DNA of 64,000 nt from Paragonimus skrjabini miyazakii. Lineage: Eukaryota; Platyhelminthes; Trematoda; Plagiorchiida; Troglotrematidae. Where the stretch lies: positions 148,514 to 212,513 of the forward strand of contig JTDE01000127.1 in assembly GCA_014338405.1 (NCBI GenBank). The letters run 5' to 3'. This document shows positions 1 to 11,700 of this stretch, piece by piece. The notes beneath the pieces were generated by a model. It was not told the origin of the DNA and did no database searches. It was given only the letters and a program-made list of their open reading frames with translations. The position numbers and the translations under genes are program-made. The stretch's first letter is position 1, and each line of letters starts with the position of its first letter.

Positions 1-505
1 ATGAGCTCGATAGTTGCGTAGTTTCCACAATGAACACCACTTTCTTGGCGTTGTAGGTCTGTCTTGTTGCGGCTGTAAGTCGTCGTCTGAATAAAGTTGA
101 AATTTCATCTTCTTTAAATGGTAAACAAAGGTAGACGTTTTCCAGTGGAGCAGTTATTATAATGGGATTTTATCCTGTTGACGCAGCATATTTCTCGACA
201 AACCGAGGTGGATAACCGTTGTCAATCAGTGTATCACGAAGGACTTGTTCTTCACCTTCAGTCCTATCGGATGTGACACTCTTACGAGCCCTATAAAACA
301 GAATACGAAGGAGGCCTCGTTTGTATGAAATTGGGGCAAAACGTCTAAAGTGTAAATATTACCCAGACCAAGTTTTCTTATGGTATGTGCTTCTAGACAA
401 AGAACCATCCATAGTTCTATGCAACAAAACATCAAGGAAGACAGTTTTATCCTCCTTTCCGGTTTCCATCATGAACTTGACGTTTTAGTGAGGGCGTTCA
501 ACTGA

Positions 506-871
506 TCATGCAATTTGAGCCACCGAATTGAAAAAGATGAAAGTGTCGTCTACGTATCGTCGGTAGAATTCCGTCTGTCGAATTGTTGTTTCGGCCTGCT
601 GTTCAAGATAACCCATGGAGATGTCCACTAGTACAGGTCCTGGTGGGCTGCCCATTGCAACTCCGTCAAACTGTCTATAGAATGTTCCATCAAACAAAAA
701 CTGTACATAAGATGTACATAGATGAAGTAGTTTGCATAACTCATCTGGAAGCAGCCTTAATTGCAGATTCTCAGAACGTACGTAGTCATAAATGATGTCT
801 ATCACTTCATTAGTTGGAACATTAATGAACAGAGATTGCACGTCAAAAAACGCCATTACTTTGCTTTTCAC
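506..871 (-). pseudogene. PLE1 reverse transcriptase palm
   Basis: This 121-codon open segment is the catalytic palm of a Penelope-like RT. Motif A reads FFDVQSLFINVP (catalytic Asp at residue 10, bases 842-844). Motif B reads GVAMGSPPGPV (residues 70-80). Motif C reads YRRYVDDTFIF with YVDD at bases 545-556. All three catalytic aspartates are present, so the palm is chemically intact although the element as a whole is broken by stops on both sides. Established: Penelope RTs are the closest relatives of telomerase RT and prime at a nick made by the linked endonuclease. The segment ends in a stop at 506 and similarity continues in another frame toward base 1. Confidence 0.9.
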
Positions 872-1074
872 ATTGACATCTTAAATCATATCCACAAATT
901 GAAATGTGTCCTTCATTTCATGACAGCTAAGTTTTGATCGTATTGGTTCAATAGTTCCCAACAGCCTCTGAGCAAGCCTGCGATAGTGTGAGTTGACCAT
1001 TGACAAAATTGGTCTCAGCGAAACCTCCACTTTGTGGATTTTTGGTAGGCTCTAGATAAGTGGGTTCATCAAAC

Positions 1075-1713
1075 CTACAGCGTTAACTGGATCACAGTTA
1101 TCTGGTCGATCATACCCTTTATCCGTAATACTTTTAGTGCTTTCGTGATGGTTCGTTCAATCTTCATAAATGCATCGTTCTGCCCGGTATCCCTCCGAAA
1201 TTTTGAACTGTTAGATAGTATATCTAACATTTTGCCAACGTAATACGCTCGATTCAACAGCACGACTCTAGATTTCTTACCGGGCGGGTGCATAATGATG
1301 TCACTGTTCCTTTTTAGTTGTTTCAATCTGCTGATATGGGTTTTCGCGAGCAGACAAGACTGACGGATCGGGGTACGTTGATATTGATGTGACACATCAA
1401 CTAGTCTGACCTTGAACCAACTGGCCAAGTCAACACTGGAGACCTCTAAGCATTTAAGCTGATCATAGAAACAATCGAATTGGGTTTCAACATGAATAGG
1501 GTCAATCGTCCTTGGCGGGATACTGAATTTCAGGCCTACCGACAGTGCTTCCTTTTGCATTTTTGTTAGCTGTACAGTTGACATGTTAATGATATACCTA
1601 TCCAGATTCTTGGGAAACGAAGAAATAGTGTCATCCGTTGAGAGTGAAAAGATATTTATCTTCCTCTGTTTCGCTCTTGTTCTGTTCACGGCGACACGAG
1701 AGAAATTGTACAA
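1075..1713 (-). pseudogene. PLE1 N-terminal extension and RT fingers start
   Basis: An open stretch of 212 codons matches the region upstream of the palm in Penelope-like RTs. Recognisable pieces are QKEALSVGLKFSIPPR near residues 54-69, WFKVRLVDVSHQYQRTPIRQSCLL near residues 101-124, a RVVLLNRAYY segment corresponding to the family's VVL.N..DY element (about residues 149-158), and SSKFRRDTGQ followed by ITKALKVLRIKGMIDQ. The start codon shown is only the first open codon; the true start is not visible. The frame ends at 1075 and coding similarity resumes in another frame just downstream, indicating a frameshift. It encodes part of a retrotransposon polymerase, not a host protein. Confidence 0.85.
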
Positions 1714-4000
1714 CTTAATGCAACAGTAAACACTCAGTTTGTCGACAACTGGAATTAGCTCTGAATGGGCTATTTTTAGATCAGTTTCTCTAACATGTAT
1801 GAAAATCTATGACCCCGCGTGTTCTTGAACGCCTGAAAATAACGTCGAGCTTCAGATGAATGACATTAACAGAAATGGTTTTGAGAACTGAAGTTTGTGC
1901 AATAAACTGAGACTAAAGACAAATATAGAGGGGAGAACCGGCGTGTAGAATGCAACACACTGGAACCGATTTCGGACTGCACAAAGGAACTAAGTTTTTC
2001 TCTAGGAAACGCAGCTACAATAACACTTCTCATGTATGGCTCCGAAGCATCCGCCTCGATTCTGGCTTTTGCCCTCTCTTCATAACTTTGCTAAACTGGT
2101 GTCTTGCGACATGACGGGAAGTGCAAACATGTCAGCAAAATGTACTTGTGATAGGTCTATCCGACTCACAAACAGTAGAAAAAACGAGTACACCTCACTT
2201 TACCCTATGCTCACTAAAAACCTGAAAAGTAGGCCGCTTAGGGCTAAAACGCAGGATGCCATACAAATTAAAGCATCTAGTAGGTACACTGGTTAACATA
2301 GATAACGCGGAGTTTGTTGAAAATCTTCAATAATGTGTTTCTGAAAACCGTCAAGTCAGAGGAACCTGTCAGGTCATTTTCATTCGACGAGGCAGACATG
2401 GCTGGACATAATCATGATGCAATTGATTAGAAAGCTTCACTCACTTAATTATAAGAGGTGACTAATTATTTGAGCTTTATAACACCGGCTGTAGAATTTT
2501 TAGATAGATGAATGTTGTCTTCATGTCCATCTGTTTCGTTTTCTGTTTCTTGATCTAGTCTGTCTATGGGGAAGAGTAAAATCCTACTGTTGAGTTGACA
2601 ATCTGTTCACTTCGCTGACAACTAAGCATCAGTTTGCAATTTTTCACCTTTGAGACCAAGTGGCTTTACGTAGACCGCAGGTTTGATATGATGGCATCTT
2701 TCAGGATACATATCAACTGACTGCACTTCGGGGTCTCTGTGTAAAGCATTACTAATGAGCCGGTTCGGAATATTCTTGTTTCAGGCCGACATGCATATTT
2801 TCATGTCGTTAAGACTATGCACTAGTTACATGCTTCTGTGAATGAATGTGATTTGTATGAAACCGTCTACATTATGCGCTGGGTAATTTTAACTCACGGT
2901 CAATTTCTTTATTTTGTGTCGTCGTTCTCATCCTTAATGAATCTTCTATCCACCGGAGTCTTTTATCTGGTTATATGATTTCATCAAAGCTGCCAGAACT
3001 GATCACAGCACCAAACCGTTTACTGCTGGAATAGAGTTGTGGTATTTACCTTTATCATTCAATTGAGATAACTAATCCACTTTCAAGTTTACCGTTACGA
3101 AACAAGTTTGAATGTGAAACCGTAATGCTTCAGCCGGAACGCTTAGTGCGACAAATATATTCTCCCATCCTTCGTTTTTACTGCACTTTAGCAGTTGTAG
3201 TCAGTCTCTATATGGAAACGACTACAACTAACTGTTTCATTTATCCAGCGCTGAAACTATCGCCAACCTATCCTTCTCGTTTGTTCAGTACTTCTGTTCT
3301 TATGGGGTCAGTGAACTACTAGCCTTCTGATTGACTTCCACTTTTGGTTGAGAACCATCATAGTCGCTTGGTGACTAACATCCATGAATATCGTGGACGG
3401 TTCGCCAGCCTTTGTCGGGTTTGACTTTGGCTGGTGCCACTCCACTGTCTCCAGATTAAAGGTCTTCTACGCTTCGACCGTCAGTTGAAGACTCTCATTT
3501 AGATGCAATATGGAATACATCAGCATGATTGTGTCTAAAATATTTAAAAATATCATGTGCTACCCGAAAACTGTCAGGGCGCCCGTTTGGGACTGGCCAA
3601 TGAATCTTCCTTGTACTTCATCACTTTTTCAGGCAAAAGTGTCCTTTTCAGTGCCCACCTTTGACTTCGGAGCATCAACTGCACTCATGTCGGTTGGAAC
3701 TGGAGCAGACCTCTCATAGGAATCTACTTCTGTAGAGCGTCACGCAATGCTGCGTGCTTCGACTTTATCTGGCTATAAATAACAATGTCTTATTCACATT
3801 GAGCTATCTTATAAAACCCTTCCTGTGGTTTCGCTTTCTGGAGCTGAAGATCAAAGTATACTTGTGATAAATCAAACGATAATGTGAATACCACTTTTTA
3901 CAGTATTGCGGTTTTACTGCTACTTGCTAGCTGGCTGGTCACATCCGCTAACTTTGCTGGTCGTAGCTTGTTAAAAGTATCCGCAACCGATATGACTCTC
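1714..4000. other. Intergenic or intronic DNA, nothing recognised
   Basis: No element or gene could be supported. The short ORFs here (for example 2036-2296, 3125-3322 and 3510-3719 on the plus strand) have no recognisable domains and are of chance length. A stretch near 3361-3500 looked vaguely like retroelement coding sequence but could not be resolved in any frame. Confidence 0.5.
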
Positions 4001-4004
4001 ATGG

Positions 4005-4029
4005 TTGGATTGAGTTCTACTCAATCCAA
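4005..4029. repeat. Perfect 11-bp inverted repeat with 3-base loop
   Basis: TTGGATTGAGT at 4005-4015 is followed by the loop TCT and by its exact complement ACTCAATCCAA at 4019-4029. The arms match at all 11 positions. A second perfect palindrome lies 90 bases downstream. No transposase reading frame or terminal repeat was found to explain it. Confidence 0.9.
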
Positions 4030-4118
4030 TGTTTGGAAATCCACGTATACCTCGAAATTCCTACTGGGCTTCTTCAAAAACACTGGCAATCTAAGAAGTC
4101 TGTCAGTTTATTAAATCG

Positions 4119-4138
4119 TGTCCCACTTAAGTGGGACA
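4119..4138. repeat. Perfect 20-bp palindrome
   Basis: TGTCCCACTTAAGTGGGACA reads identically on both strands with no central spacer. It lies 90 bases after the hairpin at 4005-4029. The function is unknown; it could be a protein-binding site, part of a degraded mobile element or chance. Confidence 0.9.
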
Positions 4139-5190
4139 TTTCTCGTTACCTTCTCAGGGTGTGTCGGCAGGACTCAGGGTTTACACAATCTGAACTTATC
4201 CGTGGTTTAAAAAAATCTACCTGTTGTCAACGTCTTTGCTGATTTGCTGGCTGTCAAATGTATCATGAACCATTTGCATCGTTGTACACCTTAACTTTGT
4301 ATCAGGCTAACCGGTGTTGTTTTGCAATTATTGAGGTGGAAAGGCCAGTAATTTTTGTAGAATAATCCTTGCTGATTCTGTGTGCTTTAAGATCTGGTCA
4401 GTAGTGCGCATTTTCCGGGACTACTTCTCAGTGTCAAACGTAAGCAAAAGAACAGTATCGTAAGCCCGAATGGTTAATGCCGAATAACTCAAATGACGTT
4501 AATAATTCAAATTTTTCACGCATCAAAGGTTCAAGACAACAGTGAAGACAATAGCTAAATATGGTATTCAATTGTGATTCCTCGTAGAAACCTCAACCGC
4601 ACAGAAACAACTGGGAGACAAACTCGTAATGTCAAATGAACATTAACCAGTGTAACGGATGCAATGGAAAAACAGATCCGGGAACGCGGTACAGTATATA
4701 GGGCGGACAGAACACTCCAAAATAACTGGATATTAGATCAGTAAGAAAAACCGCCGAAATGAGTTTGAAAAACAGCATCCTACTCAGTAGAAAACAGCAT
4801 GATCTTGAAGACTAACAGAAAACGACAGAAGGTTCTAGAGGTTAACGAGAATATTACAGGATAGTCCGAAAACAAAGCGTCTTTACAGCGGATGCAGCAA
4901 ATATCACTAAACAGACAGAATAGCAATGACAGAAATTTGTATCTCACCTGAGAACCGATATAAGGGTTGAATAAAATCAATGAACCGTTGAGTTAACGTT
5001 AATCACACAGCATAAAAAATATGTGAACCTACCGGTTCCTTTGATCCGGTTCATCAAAACAACAAGATGACAAACGTTGAGGGATATTAACACTTTGATT
5101 TATTTCATCAGTCGCGTATTAAATGCAAGCAGAATATATATGCGCATAGCAACAATAGATGAACGGAGTGAATTTTGGATCCAAATTTCG
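4139..5190. other. Intergenic DNA, nothing recognised
   Basis: No coding similarity or repeat structure was recognised between the palindromes and the end of PLE2. Confidence 0.5.
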
Positions 5191-5436
5191 CTACCACGGA
5201 AGGTGGATGGTGTGAACCATTAGCGTTTGCGCAAACAACACTAACTGCATTTGTCTGCTCAACAGAACTTCACTGATGGTCAGAATTTTGAGGTTTGGGT
5301 GCTGTAACAACAGAGTGAACGGCTTGTTTGGGTCGACGTTGTAACCTATCTCCAAGATGTGCTTCGCAATTGATGTTGCTGGGTTTCGCGTTTCATTACT
5401 AATTTGGTTATCCGCTGATTCAGCAGACTGAATCAA
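5191..5436 (-). pseudogene. PLE2 GIY-YIG endonuclease C-terminal part
   Basis: The 81-codon stretch reads SAESADNQISNETRNPATSIAKHILEIGYNVDPNKPFTLLL and ends in HTIHLPW, the layout of the C-terminal half of the PLE GIY-YIG domain (family wording SSIAKHL..TGH.VDP...F.VL, ending LPW). The Cys-rich beginning and the GIY-YIG signature are not readable, but HLPK just upstream (about 5440) in another frame belongs to the same domain. Established: this domain nicks target DNA for insertion. Here it is broken by at least one frameshift near 5437. Confidence 0.8.
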
Positions 5437-5929
5437 TCATTTTTGGAAGGTGGTCGGCCACTGGCTGACGAAAGCACCGGTTGGTTCTGCTGATTTAACT
5501 GTCATTACAAATGCTAGTGAACTGATAAATGACATTTGAGAGAAGATAGTTAGGTACATTGCATCTAGCGTTTTCCCAACCAACACTCCTAGTTGATGAC
5601 AAGAAGAACAATTCAGCTACAGAGTATGTGCGATTCATAGCTGACTGAAGCTGATGACGTGAACAAATAATCTTTTCTGAACTAAACCGTTACGAACATC
5701 CCCTTTTTCTTTGTTGTATGAACTGCGGGTCTTTCCGTCTTTTATTAATTTAAACGGAAATAACTTTATCCGAGTATCCGGTAAAAAGAAGTACGAGTGT
5801 TAGGAGATGCTCCTCTTATGTCAGCCGGTCATCTGTGAAAATTCGTTGCCCTCTGTCAAACAATGCTCTGACTAAACACCGCTTATTGACCATAGATGAG
5901 AAGCCGGAGATCTTGAGAAATTGGCCGCT

Positions 5930-6277
5930 TCAAATGGCTTTGCGATAGACCGACCGTAGCAGCGTGTCTACATGACGTCTCGTAAGTAAAGCGCCTAGAA
6001 AAGCTAGGTTTCTTTTCGACCCAGTCTGATAAATAAACAGACGAATTTGGATGTATGGGATCAATAAAGTTGAGAAATGGAAGAAACTAGTCACTCTCAG
6101 TAAAAATCGAAATATCAGAGATATGTTTTTACATGGAGTACTACCAAAAATCCGTCCTTCAATCATTTTAATAAAAGCATTTGCTAATGTTAGGCATAAT
6201 GGGCTGCCCATGTCTACCTCGTCAAGTTGCTTATAATTAGCATCCTCCAAATCAAACTGAATGTTTTCTGTACACAC
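5930..6277 (-). pseudogene. PLE2 RT fragment (motif B region)
   Basis: An open stretch of 115 codons holds the PLE palm around motif B (LDEVDMGSPLCLTLANAF, where the family has DGVAMGSPLGP..AD.F) and the downstream FLGALLTRRH..TLLRSVYRKAI segment. The middle 35 or so residues are out of frame: the neighbouring frame there reads ISDISIFTESD then FLPFLNFIDPIHPNSS, which fits the family between motif C and the thumb. The catalytic YVDD is deleted or unrecognisable, so the enzyme cannot work. The frame stops with TGA at the position of a Trp conserved in RK.TW.GQ. Confidence 0.8.
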
Positions 6278-6310
6278 ACAAAAATGAGACCCCTGAGATA
6301 CTCAACGGGA

Positions 6311-8532
6311 AGAGGCGTTTGCTATACATTCTGTTGGTTTATTGTTTGCGGCTGACGAGATAAATCGAAATGTTATCATTTCGTAGCGTTTTTCTTCTTG
6401 CTGTTTCGATGAAAGATATTGTTTACCAGCTGAGGGACAATCGTCTCGATTAAATGAATCCCGTAATTCAATAGTATGGACCTGGATGTAGAACGGAAGA
6501 AACAGAACGGATGAAGTAACAAGGTATTATGGAAAAACTGAGTCCAGTAACTGATATAGTTCAATCAAACACGGGGTCCAGTAAGTGAACAATTCGCGAT
6601 GGAAACAACACAACGCGTTTCGAAAAATCGACCACATGTACACATAAAATCACAGAAGACTTTGACAGGTTTAACAGCGATCTCCGAAGCCAGTTTGATC
6701 TTTTATCACAGCTGATTACATGAAAGTTGGACAATTTTTTCCTCCATTTACCGTAGCCACGTTTTGAAAGGTAGCTCTTTCACTGACCTCTACGACAGCA
6801 TTTTTTGTTGCACACGTAGCGTTTCCTGGTACCCATCCGCTTACATGTGTAGCTTGAGTGAGTCCTACAGACACGTTAATAAAAACAATAGTGAAACTCC
6901 TTCCTTAGTATTCCACAGTATTACTTCAGAATGATTCATCTGGATTTGTTGGCTACTCATCAGTCTTGTCTTAAGAGATGGTAAACATTAGAATGATACA
7001 GTCATGAAAATGAACTGCTTTACCTGAAAGCCAGGGAAGAATTATTGTTTTTACCTTCCACGGTGCACCAGATGAACTGATTACTTTTCGCGTTCCCGAT
7101 TAATCAAGGCAAGGTCTGCACTCCCGTGTTCATACATTTAAATGACTACCCTTTCACATTTGTACAGCAATGAACTAATTAATGCATGCAACAAGCATCT
7201 TCTGGCTTTCGGGAACTCTTGTCAGTACGCATGAGAGTTGCGTTCGCAATCCACGTGGTTGATCAGCTATTGCGTTTTAAGCATATTGCAAACCAGCAAC
7301 ACACCGAAAGAGTCGGAGGGTAAACGTTTCAGTCTCACATCTGTTAAAGGTGGCTTACGATTGGTGTCGGCTTCTAGGTCACACATCCGATTAGTTGGAA
7401 GAATCGTAACTGTAAGAGTCAGGTTGATCTTTATGGACACATTATTTAATGAAGAACTTACTTCCAAACAAGTGTGATCGCATTAAGTACATTGAATGCG
7501 ACTAATAGTCAAGTACTAACCAACTCAATTTAACTCTAACCTGTTGGTAAGTTTCCCATTAGTGGGCGTTGATTTCGAGTGTCACCAAAAACTCATGCTT
7601 GTCAGAATGGAACAAATCCTGTGGAATATGCGTCGGTAATGCGGACGCGAACGCGCAATTTATACATTCTGAATTCATGGAGAGTTATAGTGATAGTGCT
7701 TTGCAGTGCATTGACAATGAATGTCGAATATCTCAGTCTAACATCGAATACTGAGTCAATATAACGCCTGGGTTGGTCACTTGGTTGGCCTTCAAACGGA
7801 CAAAACAGTGATTCTGGTCAACCAGTAAAATCTGACCTTTGTCCAGTGACTGATTCAAGAATCCTGGACATTCCGGTCTATCACGATCATCGAGACAGAA
7901 ACAGCATCCGGTCACATCCTGAAGAAGCTCCTACGTACACATGCTAACATTCCACCAGATAGACACGGTGTCCGGTGTAACGGCAACACTAAATGTATTG
8001 GGCCCTACACTAGAAAGCATGCTGGAACAGTCCAACGTAATAATACCCCGTGTGATTCTCACCATCGAAATACCAGTGAGACCGAAATCGTAAACTCAAC
8101 GAGTTAACTCCCTGCATGGTTAAAAAACCGGAACATAAAGAGAGCAAAGAAACGCAAGTAATGCCGGCAAGTTACGACGCGAGTTGCAATCTCATTTCCG
8201 GAACAGAAATTACCAGTCAACAGCTAGACTCAAACAGTGTGCTGATAGTTAGAAGTATTCGAAATGTACATACAGTTGCCATAAACAAAATTATTGCTGG
8301 TTACAGTTGCTAAAAGCGTACCATATTGACCGCTAGAAACGGGTTTTTACTTACCCATAAGCGTTAAGAAAGCGTTAGTTGTTGGTTCACTCTTCTTATC
8401 CGTCGACTGGTTCAACCCATCAATTCTACAGATTAGGTGGCAGTTTTTCTGCAATGCTGGCCAACGTCGCTCAGCTCTTTCTCCCTTTCAACCACCCCAG
8501 TTGTGGAGAAGTAACCCGGTATCCAATTATGT
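6311..8532. other. Intergenic DNA, nothing recognised
   Basis: No domain, RNA gene or repeat family was recognised. Short ORFs on both strands overlap one another (7238-7477 with 7267-7467, 7569-7754 with 7579-7764), which argues against coding. Confidence 0.5.
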
Positions 8533-8752
8533 CAGTATACGACAATCTCAAGTTGAATATAACTCGCATTCGATAGCAGCCGTCGTATTCAGACAGACTT
8601 TCTAGGAAGCCTCGCTCAAAAAGAAGCAGCACACTCGAGTTCAGCACCCATTAGAATTCGTCAATAGTGCATATTCCCACCAAGGTTGAGATTGTAAGTC
8701 CGGACACATATTCATTAGGCAACTGTGTTAACCACAGCGCCGCTGACCACAC
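8533..8752 (-). mobile_element. SINE copy A with degenerate hammerhead motif
   Basis: Read on the minus strand, this copy has the tRNA-like head (GTGGTTAACACAGTTGCC near 8715-8738), then ATGCACTA followed by TTGACGA (8658-8664; hammerhead core CTGANGA with C to T). The shared tail GAAAGTCTGTCTGAATACGA, GGCTGCTATCGAATGCGAG and TTATATTCAACTTG follows. Head, ribozyme and tail occur in the same order and spacing as in copy D at 33225-33463. Established: such tRNA-headed retroposons are copied by LINE machinery. The copy is old, with many substitutions. Confidence 0.7.
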
Positions 8753-11700
8753 ATTGATTCGAGTGCGACTCGGATACCATAGTCGTTCACTTAGCCAGGA
8801 CATAAACTTTTAGACCCAAAAACATGGGTCAACGAGGGTAGTTTATGAAAAAAATGACGCTAGATACAAACCCATCATCGTGAACAAAAGCTCCCATGAA
8901 CACAGAATGGCCGTTTGATCGACTGGTATACAATTTAGCAACTATTCTGGTTCCATATATCCGACACTAAGATTAGTTGCGCTTGACGATGGGGCAGAGC
9001 AAAAAGATGTCCTTCAATGTACGTGTGAAGACAGCTCGCTACTATCGCATGTTTATTAGTTTGCTACATTCGTGACAACCTTAAATGTTCATTAGCTGTA
9101 AAAACAAACTCCCTGGCAATATCTGCGTTTTACCCTTCGTTTATTGCATAGCGTCATCGATCAATCAGTCAGACTGTAAGATAGGTACATAAGAGGCAAA
9201 GGATAGATAGAAACAGCAGCACAGGTACGGCTTTAGCTGCGTTCTAGATAGGGTAGCCTAGTGTTATCGAAACGATGAATCGTGCTTTATCTGAGAAGCT
9301 CTGGAATTAGGCGGTGTATCGTTGTTAGATAGGTACAGGTTAAGTTAATAATTTCTTATCATTTCGTGTTTGGAAGGAGTTTATCAAGATTATAAGATTT
9401 CGATGGAACCCTTTACGCAAAACACACTACTTTTCTGCACATCGGTGGGTAACTTCAAGGTAGTATGAAAGGAACCACATGTCTTTTCGCATAGAGATTG
9501 ACACGTTCATCGCATACTGACCATTTATTATCAACTAGGATGAGCTATACACTATGTCACCAGGAGGGATCGTTTAAACGATTTTGTTTATTGAGCAAAA
9601 TTCAACTTAATATGTATTAATGGTTGGACCTACAACTGACAACGTAGGCAAGACACACCAGTGTCTCGTTACACAGGCTTGTAACAACACCAGTTTGTTG
9701 GTTTGGGTATGGTTCGTTGGTGAAGGAATAACTGGGTGGACAATATGAATTAGAATCCTAGAAAACCCTCTATTTCCATTCGGTTTACAGATGCACACCG
9801 GAAATATCAGCTTTCAATCCTATTTCATCTATGCGTGAAACCCTAGTGCCATACTAAAATTCCCTATGTTTGCTTGCTGTGTATACAAGCCTGTCCTAAA
9901 TCCCATAGTGATTCTAGTAAGCAACCACACAACAAAAACACATTTTCCAAACAGGATTCTGGAATCTTTGAGCTGTTGAGCAAAATAATGGACGAGGGCA
10001 ATTCTTCTTGGCTAACCGATCCGAACTTGACATAAAATGGAAACGAAACGTCTTGCGCACAGCTAACTGCGCTTTTACATGCGTAGTTGCCTAATATTCG
10101 TTCGTTCAGGGTCAATGAAATAATCGCTTATTAACATTATTGTTTACTCTTAAGTACAATTGAGGTATCTAACCTTTGTTGAATACGGCTTATTCAACCA
10201 ACTAAACTCTCATTCAGCTGAGCGTAACCTCATAGAGCTTGGCGTGCTAGCCCTCAAATAGGCGATCTGAAAGATGGAAGGCGAGCCAGTCAGTCACGAT
10301 TTCTCGATTGTCAGTGGGCCGGAATTACACTCCAGTACGGTTTATAGGTCAATCGACTTGGCAGGAGTCCAACAATGAAATTTGATGGTGACTGAATCCC
10401 AAGCGAGCTACTGGTCAACAGAAATGGCTAGTTCTATTAGTTCGATCTACAAGGACTTACTGAGAGAATAACTGCTCTTAACTAGTACATCCAGAATAGC
10501 TGGTTATTCCAAAGTTACAGCGTTCTATCCGAACAATAAAAACCCGTAAGCTAGCTGAATTCCTTCTGCGACGAAAGCAGTTGTTCCCTTCACAGAGTAG
10601 TATGCAGCACACTGATCTTTTTGTATAACTCTTTCTGGCACACTGAATACGGTGTTGAGTCAACGGAAGTGCAACATATAGAACAGGTTTATGTGTAATT
10701 CGAATACCCACAAAATGAATGGCATTAATGGGAAGGTTTCTCAGGGGACGATTAGCAAAAAACGAGTGCACGCCAGCAAGAGACCGTTTTCACATTGCGT
10801 TCCTCTTGGTTAGACCATATCGCTTGATCCTGACCACTAGTATTGCTCATAGCTGTGTATGTGGATGTACGGCTTGTGTGAAAGAACCGTCTGAAATAAT
10901 CTCGATCACTTTTTGCTCAATAACGTACATCAAACATTTTTTTCTGCTGTTATGTATCCCTGCTAGTTTTGAGCTGGTGGAAAGTAGTAAAAAATAAGGA
11001 AATTATAAGTAGCTCACCTACTAATTGTAACATTTTATCTGTAAGTTGTACATCACTGGCACCTAATCACAGCCTCCACATCTCCATAGACTTTTCAGCC
11101 GACTCGCTTTGAACAAACTCACTAGACTTAAGTTTCGTCATTCTTAGAGATCGTTAGTAGTTCACATTTAGTTTACTCCACTAAAACGAGGAACGTTTTC
11201 GAACATTTCAACTTCGTTATCTTTGTGAATCACTGCAAAATTCAATCAAAATCGTTCAGTGAACGCAACTTAAGAACGAGACTTTTGACGCCGCGCTTAA
11301 ACCGGTGTCGACCTTGTCAGACCTATGAAATTATCAATAATTCCTGCTCGGTCAGGTGGCTGACTGAGTCTCGCTCACTTCCGAAGAGTGAAGTCAATGG
11401 ACTCGGTCGTGAGTTCTACTCACGTTACCCTCAATGCAAAGTGGCCAGAGCGTGCGACCTAACCACCAAAAAACGGAATGTATTCCAGTTCTAACGTCGG
11501 AAGTTAAGCACTTCGGTGAGTCGAATAAATTGTAGGACTGAGTGCAATGAATAAATCTGACTGCGTTATTTTCATAAGTTACTCCATGTTTGCAAGTACT
11601 TTTAAACACAAATTGGAAAGCAAGGGTGAATGAGTAGCTAGCGATGTCTGAAGCGGTTATTGTAATGAAAATACTTAATCTTAAAGCAATTTCTTCCCTT

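Larger units (their letters stand above)
1..1713 (-). mobile_element. PLE1: Penelope-like retroelement, cut by left edge
   Basis: A Penelope-like element reads leftward from about 1713 and leaves the window at base 1. Pieces in order: an N-terminal extension (1075-1713), a fingers segment with SLPKIHK and LRPILSMVNS (about 880-1050), the RT palm (506-871), and the RT C-terminal part with KKTWSG, KRGLLRILFYRAR and DNGYPPRFVEKY (1-400). The pieces lie collinearly but are separated by scattered stops and frame changes, for example near 1050-1075, at about 880 and near 490-506. The GIY-YIG endonuclease that normally follows would lie to the left of base 1. Inference: a decayed copy whose 3' end is outside the window. 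Family assignment is firm; the exact 5' boundary near 1713 is not. Confidence 0.9.
5191..6310 (-). mobile_element. PLE2: Penelope-like element, RT core to GIY-YIG end
   Basis: A second Penelope-like element reads leftward. It begins inside the RT palm (CTENIQFDLEDANYKQLDE, about 6225-6277), continues through a degraded motif B (DMGSPLCLTLANAF) and the segment FLGALLTRRH...LLRSVYRKA, then KRCLVRALFDRGQRIFTDDRLT with GYSDKVI (about 5760-5890). It finishes with the end of a GIY-YIG domain (5191-5436). The YVDD catalytic motif is not found. Frame changes and stops are frequent, including TGA at 5930-5932 where the family has a conserved Trp. The terminal residues LPW match the usual end of PLE proteins, so the 3' coding end is probably genuine. 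The 5' part is missing. It is a dead, 5'-truncated copy of a family different from PLE1 and PLE3, judged by sequence. Confidence 0.85.

Noticed and set aside
3361..4000. Retroelement-like impression on either strand
   Set aside because: No frame gave recognisable polymerase, protease or integrase motifs.
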